A DNA stretch of 64,000 nt from Cyanobacteria bacterium UBA791 (GCA_002297005.1 DBIX01000068.1:1-64000); one strand, 5' to 3'; counted from the first letter of the stretch, positions 8,212 to 18,157 are shown. Numbers and translations are program-made. The notes: generated by a model from the sequence alone, not told the origin.

Positions 8212-9555
8212 ATGAAAATCGTAATATACGGAGCAAGTGAAATTGCAAACCTAATTGCAAAAGAATTTCACCAAGTCCACGAAATCACAGTTATAGATAA
8301 AGAAGAAAATAAAACAGAAGAGTTTAGCCGATTAGATATTAGATTTATAAATTGCGAAGCTTTGACTATTGACGTGCTAAAAAATGTCAATATCAAAAAC
8401 GCTGACACATTAATAGCTTGTTCTACAAGCGACGAAAAGAATATTCTTGCTTGTATGACAGCAAAGAGACTTTGTCCAATAAAGACAATTTGTTTTGTAT
8501 CAAAAGAAGAATACAAGACTTCAATGGGCTTAACTCGTGATAGCGAATATTCTGGTAAACTATTTATTGATAATATTATTTGGCCAGAAGAAATTCTTAC
8601 AAAAGAAATTTTCCAAATTGTAACTATTGAAAAAGCATTAGATGCTGAAAACTTTGCAAAAGGTAGAGCAATGCTACTTGAATACAAGCTTGATGAAGAA
8701 TCTATCCTTGTTGGCAAAAAAGTTAGAGAATGTGATTTTCCACCAGAATCCCTAATCGTAGGTATTCATAGAGGGGAAGAACTTTCTATTCCAAACGGTG
8801 AAACTGTTCTTGAAGCAGATGATAAAATTATATTTATGGGTCTTTCAACTTCCCTATCAATGCTTGCAGCAAGATTTTTCCACGAAAAGAACTACAACAA
8901 ATCAATCGCCATAATTGGTGGTGGTAATGTTGGACTTATGCTTGCAAAAAACCTTGAAAAAACAAAAGTTCATTTGAAAGTAATCGAAAAAGATTTAGCA
9001 AGATGTGAATATTTGGCGGAAGTTTTAACCAACACACTTGTAATCAATGGTGACGGTACTGATTTAGAACTATTAAACCAAGAAGAAATTCTTGAAATGG
9101 ATGCTGTAATTAGCGTTACTGATAATGATGAAAAAAATTTATTATGTTCACTTTTAGCTAAGCAACTTGGTGTAAAACGTATTATTTCAAGAGTTTCAAA
9201 GAACGTAAACATTTCTTTATTCGATAGAGTTGGTATTGATGTTACGGTTTCACCAAAACTTGCAGCACTTCACGAAATAAAAAATTTACTTTCTGAAGAA
9301 ATCAATGTTGATATTCTTGCAACAGTTGAAAAAGGTAAAGGTGAAGTTCTTGAAATAAATATCGATGAGTCATTTAAAGAAACAAAACTTATGGATTTAA
9401 AACTTCCACGTAGAGCTATTATCGGTATTATTCACCGTAACAACAGAGTTATTATTCCAAAAGGTGACACCTTGATTAGACCAGAAGATAAACTTATTAT
9501 CTTCACAACAAAAGAAAGTGCACCTGTAATAAAAGATTTTTTCAAAGGTAGTTAG
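8212..9555 (+). CDS. trkA: Trk potassium uptake regulatory subunit TrkA
   Basis: Peripheral cytoplasmic gating subunit of the Trk/Ktr K+ transporter; binds NAD(H)/ATP and controls TrkH. The 447 residues hold two tandem RCK units: a first Rossmann domain (YGASEIANLIA) with RCK_C to about 215, and a second (IIGGGNVGLMLAKNLE near 230) with a C-terminal RCK_C domain (about 365-445). This double arrangement is typical of TrkA rather than single-domain KtrA. trkH begins four bases after its stop, so the pair is an operon. Its promoter places transcription start almost on the ATG. Confidence 0.94.
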   Translation: MKIVIYGASEIANLIAKEFHQVHEITVIDKEENKTEEFSRLDIRFINCEALTIDVLKNVNIKNADTLIACSTSDEKNILACMTAKRLCPIKTICFVSKEEYKTSMGLTRDSEYSGKLFIDNIIWPEEILTKEIFQIVTIEKALDAENFAKGRAMLLEYKLDEESILVGKKVRECDFPPESLIVGIHRGEELSIPNGETVLEADDKIIFMGLSTSLSMLAARFFHEKNYNKSIAIIGGGNVGLMLAKNLEKTKVHLKVIEKDLARCEYLAEVLTNTLVINGDGTDLELLNQEEILEMDAVISVTDNDEKNLLCSLLAKQLGVKRIISRVSKNVNISLFDRVGIDVTVSPKLAALHEIKNLLSEEINVDILATVEKGKGEVLEINIDESFKETKLMDLKLPRRAIIGIIHRNNRVIIPKGDTLIRPEDKLIIFTTKESAPVIKDFFKGS

Positions 9556-9558
9556 TAA

Positions 9559-11016
9559 ATGAGATTATATTATCTTATAGATTCACTAGGATTAGTATTT
9601 TCTGCAATAGGTATAATGAGCTTTTTGCCTTGTCTTGTTGCTCTAATTTATGGTGATATGTTTTCAATAATCTTATTTGCAATATTAGGTTTGATAACTT
9701 TTTTAATCGGTCAATTAATGCATAGACTTACACCGTCTGAAAGATTACTAAACTTAAAAAAAACAGAAGCCTTGGCTATCGTATTGTTATCTTGGGTTTC
9801 TTTTTGGTTAATTTCAACAGTACCATTTTTATTCTATGGGCTAAACCCAATAAACGCTTTGTTTGAAGCAATATCTGGGATAACCTCTTGTGGTGCTACG
9901 ATTTTAACTAATTATGATTTTCCAAAAACATTCTTCTTTTATAGAGCCTACATTCAATGGTTAGGAGGTATGGGAATTATCATCCTATTTACAGCCGTAC
10001 TACCACAGTTTGCAGTAGCTGGTAGACAAATGTTTTTTGCAGAAGCTCCAGGATCTAGAGAAGAAAACCTTACACCAAGAATTAAATATACCGCAAGTGC
10101 CTTGTGGGGATTGTATGTTGGATTAACAGTTTTACAAATAATTTTATTAAATGTTACTGGGCTAAAACTATTTGATGCCATTTGCATTTCGCTTACAACA
10201 ATTTCTGCTGGCGGATTTTCACCACTTGCAAATAGCGTAGGCGGGTATCATTCAATGATTTGCAACTGGATATGTATTTTATTTATGTTTATCGCTGGTT
10301 GCAACTTTGCCCTAATACACAAGGCTATCGTAAAAAAAGACCCAACTTTAATGGTTAAAAATGAGGAATTTAGATTTTACTTTTTATTCGTAAGTGTAAT
10401 TTGTTTAATCCTTGCTGGTTCATTATTCTTAAGCGAAAATTCAATAACCTTTAAAACTTTTACTGATGCAGTATTTTCAACTATATCAATAATAACTTCA
10501 ACAGGTCACACTACAGCAAACTTTGCTTCTTGGTCACATCAAGCCTTGGCATTATTATTCTGTACAACAGTTGTTGGTTCTTGTGCCGGGTCTTGCGGTG
10601 GCGGTATCAAAATAGTTAGAGCAATTATTTGTTTTAAATATCTAAAATCAGAAATCACAAAGATTTTACACCCTAACGCAGTTATAAATATTAAAATCGA
10701 CAATAACGTAGTGACAAAAGAAGTAAGACGACAAGTTTTAACCTTTATCGTATTTTATTTTATAATATTTATGATAAGCGTATTTGTCGCAACATTAATT
10801 GAAAACAATTTATTTGTAGGTTTAAGCGGTTCTGTTTCAACTCTAGGTCTTGTAGGTGTTGGCGCAGGTTCTATCATAGGACCTACTGAAGGATTTAACA
10901 GTCTTCACCCAGCAACAAAAATGTTATTTATGTTTAATATGCTAATCGGACGTTTAGAAATAGTTCCGGTAATTGTTTTACTTAATAAAGATTTTTGGAA
11001 ATTATCTAAACAATAG
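9559..11016 (+). CDS. trkH: Trk-type potassium channel/transporter subunit TrkH
   Basis: Integral membrane K+-translocating subunit. The 485-residue protein is highly hydrophobic with about ten membrane segments and four pore-loop repeats; visible filter regions are SGITSCGATIL, TISAGGFSP, ISTSTGHTTANF and STLGLVGVG. The segment SCAGSCGGGIKIVR before the third-fourth repeat is characteristic of TrkH. It directly follows trkA and lacks its own promoter. After its stop there is a 231-base spacer with dispersed repeats. Confidence 0.95.
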   Translation: MRLYYLIDSLGLVFSAIGIMSFLPCLVALIYGDMFSIILFAILGLITFLIGQLMHRLTPSERLLNLKKTEALAIVLLSWVSFWLISTVPFLFYGLNPINALFEAISGITSCGATILTNYDFPKTFFFYRAYIQWLGGMGIIILFTAVLPQFAVAGRQMFFAEAPGSREENLTPRIKYTASALWGLYVGLTVLQIILLNVTGLKLFDAICISLTTISAGGFSPLANSVGGYHSMICNWICILFMFIAGCNFALIHKAIVKKDPTLMVKNEEFRFYFLFVSVICLILAGSLFLSENSITFKTFTDAVFSTISIITSTGHTTANFASWSHQALALLFCTTVVGSCAGSCGGGIKIVRAIICFKYLKSEITKILHPNAVINIKIDNNVVTKEVRRQVLTFIVFYFIIFMISVFVATLIENNLFVGLSGSVSTLGLVGVGAGSIIGPTEGFNSLHPATKMLFMFNMLIGRLEIVPVIVLLNKDFWKLSKQ

Positions 11017-11039
11017 GCAACTTACTACTAACAAATTAT

Positions 11040-11206
11040 GCCATACCTTTTATGTCATTCTGAAGCGTGCTTGAGATATGTTCAAAAGATTCTGGTATAT
11101 TCAGAATCTTACCAGTTATGAATGTACAAATTTGTTTTGTGATTGTATCTTCGCTAAATGGTAAGATATAACGTTGGTAAGATGCTGAAACAAGTTCAGC
11201 ATGACA
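11040..11206. repeat. dispersed palindromic repeats between trkH and the radical SAM gene
   Basis: The spacer contains gccatacctttta plus tgtcattctgaa (11040-11064), a related palindrome gattctggtatattcagaat (about 11087-11108), and a copy of the ggtaagatgctgaaacaagt element (11176-11206). These are the same families as at 7.2-7.35 kb and inside rnhB. No gene is visible here. Confidence 0.75.
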
Positions 11207-11247
11207 AAAGACACGACCTTACATAGAATTGACAATTACTTACTATT

Positions 11248-12642
11248 TTACCCCTTAAAAAGCAAACTCATGCCTGCACGGAAATAGTTTTTTAACTCTG
11301 CAAATGAGCGTATTTGAGATAACATTTTTAAAATATATTCAGGTCTTAAATAAAATTTTCTAACTGCAAGTTTATGCAATTCCATAACTCTTTCTCTTGA
11401 TAAACAATGAGTTTTAATAATTGGATAATAATATGCACCTTTGTATGAATAATGTTCATCAAACATATTATAAGTTTTTGCATAATTATAGAATTTTGTT
11501 CCAGGTAGTGGAACAGCTGTATAAAAGCTTACGAAATCAGGATTTAATTCTATAGCTAAATCAATAGACTGTTTTATCGTGCTTTCGTCATCCCACGGTA
11601 AACCTATTACAAAATACGCATAAGATTTCATTTTTGCACGTCTAATCATTTTGAAACAATCTCTTATTTCAAAAATTGTAGTTTTCTTTTCTATTTTGTC
11701 TAAAATAAATTGAGAACCACTTTCTACTCCAACACTTACAAGACGACAACCAGCCTTGTACATCAAGTTCAAAAGACTTTGGTCTGTAGTATCAACACGA
11801 GTATTTGCAGACCAAGTTATTTTAAGCTTTTCTTTTATAAGTTTTTTGCATAAATCTACAACCCATTCTTTATCCTGATTAAATATATCAGCCCAAAAAA
11901 CAAAGTTTGTAATCTTATAATTTTTTATACAGTCTTTTATTTCTAAAATAATATTTTCAGGACTTCTACGTCTAACAATAGGTCCAGAAACAGGAGTTGC
12001 AAGACAGAAGAAACAATGATAAGGACATCCTCGAGAAACCTTTATAATAGCTTGAGGTTTGTCATTATCAGGTCTTTTATAAATATTATTATCGATTAAA
12101 TGTCTTGCTGGAAAAGGAAGTTCGTCTAAATTTTCAATAAAAGGTCTACGACCAGTAAATTTTGCAGTAAAGTTATCTCTATAACAAATACCTAAAATAT
12201 CAGAATATTCTTTTCCCTCTAAAATTTCTTTTAAAGTTTCTTCTGATTCACCAACAATAATTATATCAATGAATTTGTTATCATATAAAAACTCTTTATT
12301 TTTAGTTAAAAATGGTGCACCTTTTGCAATAGTAACCATTTTTGGAAATCTTTTTTTAGCTAATTCAATAGCTTTAAAATCAGATTCTAAAGTCGGAATA
12401 GCAACATTTACAACCAAATAATCAGGTTGAAAATTTTCTAAATCAGACATAAAATCTCCACCGATAGAGTAATCAGAAATTTTAGCTTCATAATTAGCAA
12501 GTTCTGCAACACCTGCTAAATACAACAAGTCCATAGGTGGAAGAGGTGGAATTATAAACAATTCCTTAACAGGTTGCTGGCATCTATCTTCTCTGTTTAA
12601 AACAGGTGATGGTGGGTATATAAAAAAGATTTTCTTCTTCAT
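11248..12642 (-). CDS. B12-binding-domain radical SAM protein
   Basis: A 464-residue protein with an N-terminal cobalamin-binding Rossmann domain (about 1-145) and a radical SAM domain with the CxxxCxxC cluster motif at Cys206, Cys210 and Cys213 (RGCPYHCFFC). The family includes methyltransferases and ring-forming enzymes of lipid, cofactor and secondary metabolism; the exact reaction cannot be read here. The segment SANTRVDTTD and GVESGSQFILDKIEKKTT fit the class. It is monocistronic, divergent from valS, with an ideal promoter (12649-12677) whose -10 lies six bases before the ATG, so it is probably leaderless. Confidence 0.87.
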   Translation of the reverse strand: MKKKIFFIYPPSPVLNREDRCQQPVKELFIIPPLPPMDLLYLAGVAELANYEAKISDYSIGGDFMSDLENFQPDYLVVNVAIPTLESDFKAIELAKKRFPKMVTIAKGAPFLTKNKEFLYDNKFIDIIIVGESEETLKEILEGKEYSDILGICYRDNFTAKFTGRRPFIENLDELPFPARHLIDNNIYKRPDNDKPQAIIKVSRGCPYHCFFCLATPVSGPIVRRRSPENIILEIKDCIKNYKITNFVFWADIFNQDKEWVVDLCKKLIKEKLKITWSANTRVDTTDQSLLNLMYKAGCRLVSVGVESGSQFILDKIEKKTTIFEIRDCFKMIRRAKMKSYAYFVIGLPWDDESTIKQSIDLAIELNPDFVSFYTAVPLPGTKFYNYAKTYNMFDEHYSYKGAYYYPIIKTHCLSRERVMELHKLAVRKFYLRPEYILKMLSQIRSFAELKNYFRAGMSLLFKG

Positions 12643-12648
12643 AATTTA

Positions 12649-12677
12649 AATCTATATTTAAAATTACTTCTAGTCAA
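12649..12677 (-). promoter_or_regulatory. promoter of the radical SAM gene, predicted leaderless
   Basis: On the minus strand: -35 TTGACT (12672-12677), exact 17-bp spacer, -10 TAGATT (12649-12654), then six bases to the ATG. No Shine-Dalgarno. This is the clearest leaderless arrangement in the window. Confidence 0.65.
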
Positions 12678-12737
12678 GTTATTACTTTTGTGTTAACTTT
12701 AAATAGGAAGAAACTAGCAAATTAAAAGGAAAAGAAT

Positions 12738-15377
12738 ATGAGCATAGCTGATGAATTAGCAACAGTATATGATGCCCAAAGTACAGAAGCTGAAATGTAC
12801 AAATTTTGGGAAGATAACGAATTTTTTAAAGCAGATAACAAAAGTGATAAACCACCATTTTCAATGGTAATTCCACCACCAAACGTAACTGGTGTATTAC
12901 ACATGGGACACGCTCTTGACGAAACTCTTCAAGACATTCTTACTCGTTACCATAGAATGGCTGGTTACGAAGCACTTTGGATTCCAGGTACAGACCACGC
13001 TGGTATCGCAACTCAAGCAGTTGTTGAAAAGAAACTTAGAGCAGAGGGTAAATCACGTTTTGATTTAGGTCGTGAAAAATTCTTGGAAGAAACTTGGAAA
13101 TGGACTAACGAACACAAATCAGCAATCCTTGACCAATGTAAACGTTTAGGTGTTTCTTTTGATAGAACAAGAGAAAGATTTACATTTGATGAGGGTTGTT
13201 CAGCTGCTGTAAAAAAAGTTTTCGTTGATTTATACAACAAGGGCTTAATTTACAAGGGTGCATACATCGTAAACTGGTGTCCACGTTGCCAATCAGCTAT
13301 TTCTGATATTGAAACAGAATACGAAACAGAAAAAGGTCATTTATGGGAAATTTCTTACCCATTAGTAAATGAACAAGGTGCAATCGTTGTTGCAACAACA
13401 AGACCTGAAACAATGTTCGGTGATGTTGCAATCGCAGTTCACCCTGACGATCACAAATATAGTGAACTTATCGGTAAAACAGTTTATATCCCACTTTCTA
13501 GACGTGAAATTCCTATTATTGCCGATGAATACGTTGATAAATCATTTGGTACTGGTGCTGTTAAAATCACTCCAGCACACGACCCTAACGACTATGAAGT
13601 TGGTAAACGTCACAATATGAAACCTATTTGGGTTATCGACGAAGAGGGTAAATTAAAAGACTGTCCAGAAGTTCCTGAAAAATACCGTGGAATGGACAGA
13701 TACGAAGCTAGAGAAGCTATCGTTGGTGATTTACAATACCAAAACTTCTTATTAAGAATTAAAGACCACGAACACAATGTTGGTAAATGCCAACGTTGTA
13801 ACACAACTATTGAACCTTTATTATCAGAACAATGGTTTGTAAAAATGGAACCTCTTGCAAAAGAAGCTATTGCAGCTGTAAAAGACGGTAGAATTAAATT
13901 TATCCCAGAACGTTGGGAAAAGAACTACCTAGGATGGATGGAAAACATTCGTGATTGGTGTATTTCACGTCAATTATGGTGGGGACATCAAATTCCAGCG
14001 TACTATCATAACGAAACAGGCGAAATGGTTGTAGCAGAGCAAAACCCTGATCCAGAACATTACACACAAGATACAGATTGTCTTGATACTTGGTTCTCAT
14101 CAGGTTTATGGCCATTCTCTACGATGGGATTTCCAAACACAGAAACTGATGATTTCAAAAAATTCTATCCAACTTCAGTTCTAGTAACTGGTTTTGATAT
14201 TATCTTCTTCTGGGTAGCTAGAATGATTACAATGGGCTTAGAATTCACAGGAAAAGCTCCATTCTCTACAGTTTATATTCACGGTCTTATCAGAGATGAA
14301 AAAGGTCAAAAAATGTCTAAATCAAAAGGCAATACAATAGACCCAGTTAAAATCATTGATAAATACGGTTGCGATGCATTAAGATTTACTCTTACATCAC
14401 TTTGTACTTATGGTGGTCAAGATATTAAAATCTCTGACGAAAGATTTGAATACGGAAGAAACTTCGCAAACAAAATCTGGAATGCATCAAGATTTGTACT
14501 TATGAACCTTGATGGCGTTGATAACAACGATATTGATATGAATAATTTAACTCTTGCTGACAAATGGATTTTAAACAAATTAAACAACGTAGCAAAAGAC
14601 GTTAACGAAAATATCAAGAATTACAGAATCGGTGAAATTGCACATATTTTATATGATTTCTTCTGGAATTCATATTGCGACTGGTATGTAGAAATTGCTA
14701 AAATCCAATTACAAAATGAAGAACAAAAACTAAATACTCAAAGAGTTTTGAGATATGTTCTTGATATGTCTTTGAGATTACTTCACCCAATTATGCCACA
14801 TATCACAGAAAAAATTTGGCAACTAATTCCAAAAGACTCTGAATTTAAAGCAGTTATCAAGGCTACTTATCCAACATACAAGGAAGAATTAGCATTCACA
14901 AAAGAAGCTAATCAAATGGAATTAGTATTTGAAACAATCAAATCTCTAAGAAACGTAAGACAAAGCTTTAATATTTCTCCATCTGTTCCAATTAACATTG
15001 AAATTAGAGCAGAAGAGGACGAAAAACCAGTATTTGAAGCCGTAACATCTTACATCAAGAGATTAGCAAGAATCAACGAAATCACATTTGCGGATGCATC
15101 AGTTGATGTACCTAAAAAATCAGCAGCTTGCGTTGTTTCAAAATCAAGAATAATTATTCCTCTTGAAGATTTGATTGACTTGAATGCAGAAATCAAACGT
15201 CAAGAAAAGAAACTTGATAAGTTAACCGCAGAAAAGAACTCATTACTTGGTAGATTGAATAACGAAAAATTCACATCTAAAGCCCCAAAAGAAGTAATCG
15301 AACAATCAAAAGCTAGAGTAGAAGAAATTACTCACCAAGAAGAATCTATTCAAGAACTTATTAACAACTTAAAATAA
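12738..15377 (+). CDS. valS: valine-tRNA ligase
   Basis: Class I aminoacyl-tRNA synthetase charging tRNA-Val. The 879-residue protein shows PPPNVTGVLHMGHAL (HIGH motif, about residues 46-60), the CP1 editing domain (about 190-340, TTRPETMFGD), KMSKSKGNTIDP near residue 525, the anticodon-binding domain, and the C-terminal coiled coil (KRQEKKLDKLTAEKNSLLGRL). Full length. A purine-rich AAAAGGAAAAG precedes the ATG and a 19-bp terminator stem follows, so it is transcribed alone. Confidence 0.98.
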   Translation: MSIADELATVYDAQSTEAEMYKFWEDNEFFKADNKSDKPPFSMVIPPPNVTGVLHMGHALDETLQDILTRYHRMAGYEALWIPGTDHAGIATQAVVEKKLRAEGKSRFDLGREKFLEETWKWTNEHKSAILDQCKRLGVSFDRTRERFTFDEGCSAAVKKVFVDLYNKGLIYKGAYIVNWCPRCQSAISDIETEYETEKGHLWEISYPLVNEQGAIVVATTRPETMFGDVAIAVHPDDHKYSELIGKTVYIPLSRREIPIIADEYVDKSFGTGAVKITPAHDPNDYEVGKRHNMKPIWVIDEEGKLKDCPEVPEKYRGMDRYEAREAIVGDLQYQNFLLRIKDHEHNVGKCQRCNTTIEPLLSEQWFVKMEPLAKEAIAAVKDGRIKFIPERWEKNYLGWMENIRDWCISRQLWWGHQIPAYYHNETGEMVVAEQNPDPEHYTQDTDCLDTWFSSGLWPFSTMGFPNTETDDFKKFYPTSVLVTGFDIIFFWVARMITMGLEFTGKAPFSTVYIHGLIRDEKGQKMSKSKGNTIDPVKIIDKYGCDALRFTLTSLCTYGGQDIKISDERFEYGRNFANKIWNASRFVLMNLDGVDNNDIDMNNLTLADKWILNKLNNVAKDVNENIKNYRIGEIAHILYDFFWNSYCDWYVEIAKIQLQNEEQKLNTQRVLRYVLDMSLRLLHPIMPHITEKIWQLIPKDSEFKAVIKATYPTYKEELAFTKEANQMELVFETIKSLRNVRQSFNISPSVPINIEIRAEEDEKPVFEAVTSYIKRLARINEITFADASVDVPKKSAACVVSKSRIIIPLEDLIDLNAEIKRQEKKLDKLTAEKNSLLGRLNNEKFTSKAPKEVIEQSKARVEEITHQEESIQELINNLK

Positions 15378-15386
15378 TAAGAAATA

Positions 15387-15427
15387 AAAAAAAGAGGGCG
15401 ACATTAAAAATGTCGCCCTCTTTTTTT
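15387..15427 (+). terminator. terminator after valS
   Basis: A perfect 19-bp stem (15387-15405 with 15409-15427) including agagggcgacatt, a three-base loop, and T7 in the right arm. Usable in both directions by symmetry. Confidence 0.95.
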
Positions 15428-15496
15428 ACTATAAACAGAGGATAAAAAGTGCCAAAAAATATTTTAGAATAGAATTTGGAGAAGAGGTAAAATATT

Positions 15497-16048
15497 ATGA
15501 TTACAAGCATTGGTTCAAGTAATGAAACTTTAGCTGAAATCCTAGCAAAATTAAATCAAACAAGTACAGATAGTACTGCTTCGACTGGCAATACAACTGG
15601 TCAAAGTTCATCACTACAAGGTACAATTGGTGATTTAAGCGTAGATTTCCAACAAAGTTTAATGGCACTTTTATCATCTGATACGAAAGGTGAAGAAGAA
15701 ACTTCAGCACTAAATGACAATGATGACGATGACAAAAACGATTTAACAGCACGTCTTGGTGCACCTGCTGGTATTGATTTAGAATACGATTTATCATCTC
15801 AATCATTAACTGACAAATTAAAAAATCTACATTTTATGAAAATGTTTGATTTTGATAAAGATGGCGAATTAACAAAAAATGATTTTAACGTAGCAAAAGA
15901 AAAATCACCGTTAGTTCAAAACATAGCAGATGCATTTGAATCAGCAAAAGATACAGGTAAAATCTCTGGATTTTTCCAAAGTATGATTAATCAATACAAG
16001 GATTCACCAATGAGCCTTGTAAAAGATGCGGTAGAAGTATTTGCATAG
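15497..16048 (+). CDS. unknown protein with one EF-hand/dockerin-like calcium loop
   Basis: A 183-residue acidic protein. The first 75 residues are Ser/Thr/Asn-rich and low in complexity, followed by an Asp run (NDDDDK). Residues 118-129 (DFDKDGELTKND) match a calcium-binding loop with Asp118, Asp120, Asp122, Gly123 and Asp129 in place; the C-terminal Asp instead of Glu is more like dockerin-type loops. No signal peptide or membrane helix is visible. A strong Shine-Dalgarno AGAAGAGG and a perfect terminator delimit a single-gene unit. Function unknown; calcium-dependent binding is an inference. Confidence 0.75.
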   Translation: MITSIGSSNETLAEILAKLNQTSTDSTASTGNTTGQSSSLQGTIGDLSVDFQQSLMALLSSDTKGEEETSALNDNDDDDKNDLTARLGAPAGIDLEYDLSSQSLTDKLKNLHFMKMFDFDKDGELTKNDFNVAKEKSPLVQNIADAFESAKDTGKISGFFQSMINQYKDSPMSLVKDAVEVFA

Positions 16049-16066
16049 GTATTGAAAAAGATTTTT

Positions 16067-16098
16067 TGAGGCGACAGGACTAATGTCCTGTCGCCTCA
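16067..16098 (+). terminator. terminator after the EF-hand-like gene
   Basis: Perfect 14-bp GC-rich stem (16067-16080 with 16085-16098) with loop TAAT. Confidence 0.9.
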
Positions 16099-16160
16099 TT
16101 TCTGTAAAAACTCTTTTCTAAATAAAAAAATATGTTAAAATAAGAAAAAAGAGGTTTTAC

Positions 16161-17072
16161 ATGAAAAAATATATATTATTATCAATTATTTGTACATTTT
16201 TAGTAAGCGGAGTTGCATTTGGTGCAAAATACAAAGTAAACACATCAGGAACTGTGAAAAACCAACAAGGTAGCACAATTACACAACCTAAAACTCAAAG
16301 TAATCCTTATAGTGTTTACACCCCGACTTCATACAACGCAACAACACAAACTTCGCAAATTCAATACATTGACCTTGTAATGGATTATTCTGGCTCAATG
16401 TCAAGATGGATTGAACAAGCAAAACGGACAATGTCTGGTATTATTGCACAAATTCCAAGTTCAACAAAAGTTGGTCTACGTGTCTTTGGTCAAGGCAATT
16501 CAGGTTTAAATACGGCACCACAAATGGGTACAGTTACTGGCACAAAAAAAGTTAATGGTAAAATTCAAGTATCAGCTAAAAGTGCCGTTCAACCATCAGC
16601 TTTTGGTGGTGACGGATGTACAGCAACATCAAAAATGGTTGCATTATCTCAAGCAAGTGCATCTTCACTTATTGCTGGTATGAGTTTAGCTCAAATCGGC
16701 GGTTCTACTCCAATGGTTTATGGTATGCAACGAGCAGTTGCAGAGGATTTTGCCGGATATGATAGAACTTCACCTAAAAAACTAATTCTTGTCACAGACG
16801 GTGGCGAAAACTGTGGGGGCGATCCTTGTAAATTTGCAAGAGATTTAATGCGTCAACGTTCAGATATACATATTGACGTCATCTTAGTTGATTCAGGTTC
16901 AAATAAATTGTCTTGCCTTGCAAGTACAACTGGTGGTCACATGTACAAAGTTAATGATGTTTCTAAATTCTCAACTGTTTTAACTCAGTCAATGCAAGCA
17001 CAACCTACAACAAGCACAACAACAAAGACAACAACTCCAAAACAACAACAATACGAATATTACAAGGACTAA
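16161..17072 (+). CDS. secreted von Willebrand factor A domain protein
   Basis: A 303-residue exported protein. Residues 1-22 form a signal peptide (KKYILLSIICTFLVSGVAFGA). After a 45-residue Thr/Gln-rich linker comes a VWA domain with an intact metal site: Asp75-x-Ser77-x-Ser79 (DYSGS), the GGSTPM threonine loop and the TDGGENCGGD acidic loop. Cysteine pairs suggest disulfides. The C-terminal 30 residues are again Thr/Gln-rich. Metal-dependent protein binding outside the cytoplasm is expected. It is convergent with the TonB-like operon; the stop codons overlap (CTAA), and that operon encodes another VWA protein, so a shared system is plausible. Confidence 0.87.
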   Translation: MKKYILLSIICTFLVSGVAFGAKYKVNTSGTVKNQQGSTITQPKTQSNPYSVYTPTSYNATTQTSQIQYIDLVMDYSGSMSRWIEQAKRTMSGIIAQIPSSTKVGLRVFGQGNSGLNTAPQMGTVTGTKKVNGKIQVSAKSAVQPSAFGGDGCTATSKMVALSQASASSLIAGMSLAQIGGSTPMVYGMQRAVAEDFAGYDRTSPKKLILVTDGGENCGGDPCKFARDLMRQRSDIHIDVILVDSGSNKLSCLASTTGGHMYKVNDVSKFSTVLTQSMQAQPTTSTTTKTTTPKQQQYEYYKD

Positions 17073-18148
17073 TTTAGAGAAACCTCAAATTGTCCGCCAT
17101 ACATTCTAACTGTTAAACGCATTGTTGCACCATTATATCCAGTTGGAGGAGCTTTGAAAGTTGGAGTAGACATTATTGCTTGATAAACTTCGTCATTCAA
17201 CATACCATTATCAGACTGTTTTGCGAATGCTCTATTTGTAAGCTGTCCTGATGATGAAACCTTGAAACTTACAACACAAGTACCGTCACCCAAAATATTT
17301 GTAAAATCTATCTTTGAAGCTATTTTATTTCTAAGAGCAACTTTATAATAAGCCATTTCTTGGGGATTTGCTGATGTTGCAGTTGAAGTTTTCGCAGTAG
17401 ATTGAGCCTTTTGTTTTTGAGTAGTCGTTGAAGTTTTTGAAGTTTGTTGTGGCTTTGCAGTAGTTGTTGGTTTAGACTTTTGTTGAGTAGTACCAACATT
17501 TACTGGCTTTGAACCTTTTGGCATCGGTAAAGTTACTGCACTATTATTTTTAGTTTGAACTTTTTTAGGAGTTTGAGTTTTTTGAGGAGCAATTATTTTC
17601 TGAACAGGATTTTCAACTTGAACAGGTTCTTGCTCTACAACAGATTCAGCTGGTGTTTCTTCTACAACTTGAGTTTCTGCCACTTGCTGAGCTGTTGGTT
17701 TTGTATTATCCCAAAGTTTATCAATATTTGGAATATTTTTATTTATAGTTTGTTGTTCAACCTCTTTTTTAGCTTGTGCATTAGGATTAGGATTTCCTAC
17801 AAAGAAAACAATTACAAAAGATAAAATCAAACAAATTAAAAATATAGTCAAAGAAATTGGCTCAATTTTAATTTGTGGCAAATCTGGTCTTTCAAAAACG
17901 ATTAAAGGTTCTTGTCTCTTTTCTTTTTTAGGAGTTTTTTCAATCTTTTCTTCTCTTGCAACTTCTTTAACAACTTTTTGTTCAAACTTAAAAGGATTAT
18001 TATTTTCAAACTTTTGTAAAGTTGGCTCTTCCTTTGGAAGTTCTACACTTTCAACCTGTTCAACAATTTCATCAAAAGTATCGTTACCACAATCGCAGTA
18101 ATCAGGTTTTACGTCAAATTCAGTTCCACATTCTTTACATCTAAACAT
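17069..18148 (-). CDS. zinc-ribbon, single-span membrane protein with TonB-like C-terminal domain
   Basis: 359 residues in four parts: a cytoplasmic zinc ribbon (Cys4, Cys7, Cys18, Cys20), a charged region, one membrane helix at about 99-118, a long Pro/Gln/Thr/Lys-rich linker (about 120-265) and a C-terminal domain of about 90 residues (ALRNKIASKIDF...VSFKVSSSGQL...) that matches the TonB/TolA C-terminal plan. Such proteins reach across the periplasm to the outer membrane. It is the last gene of a six-gene leftward operon. The zinc ribbon on a TonB-like protein is unusual. Partner proteins are inferred, not known. Confidence 0.8.
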   Translation of the reverse strand: MFRCKECGTEFDVKPDYCDCGNDTFDEIVEQVESVELPKEEPTLQKFENNNPFKFEQKVVKEVAREEKIEKTPKKEKRQEPLIVFERPDLPQIKIEPISLTIFLICLILSFVIVFFVGNPNPNAQAKKEVEQQTINKNIPNIDKLWDNTKPTAQQVAETQVVEETPAESVVEQEPVQVENPVQKIIAPQKTQTPKKVQTKNNSAVTLPMPKGSKPVNVGTTQQKSKPTTTAKPQQTSKTSTTTQKQKAQSTAKTSTATSANPQEMAYYKVALRNKIASKIDFTNILGDGTCVVSFKVSSSGQLTNRAFAKQSDNGMLNDEVYQAIMSTPTFKAPPTGYNGATMRLTVRMYGGQFEVSLN

Positions 18149-18157
18149 TTGTAATCC

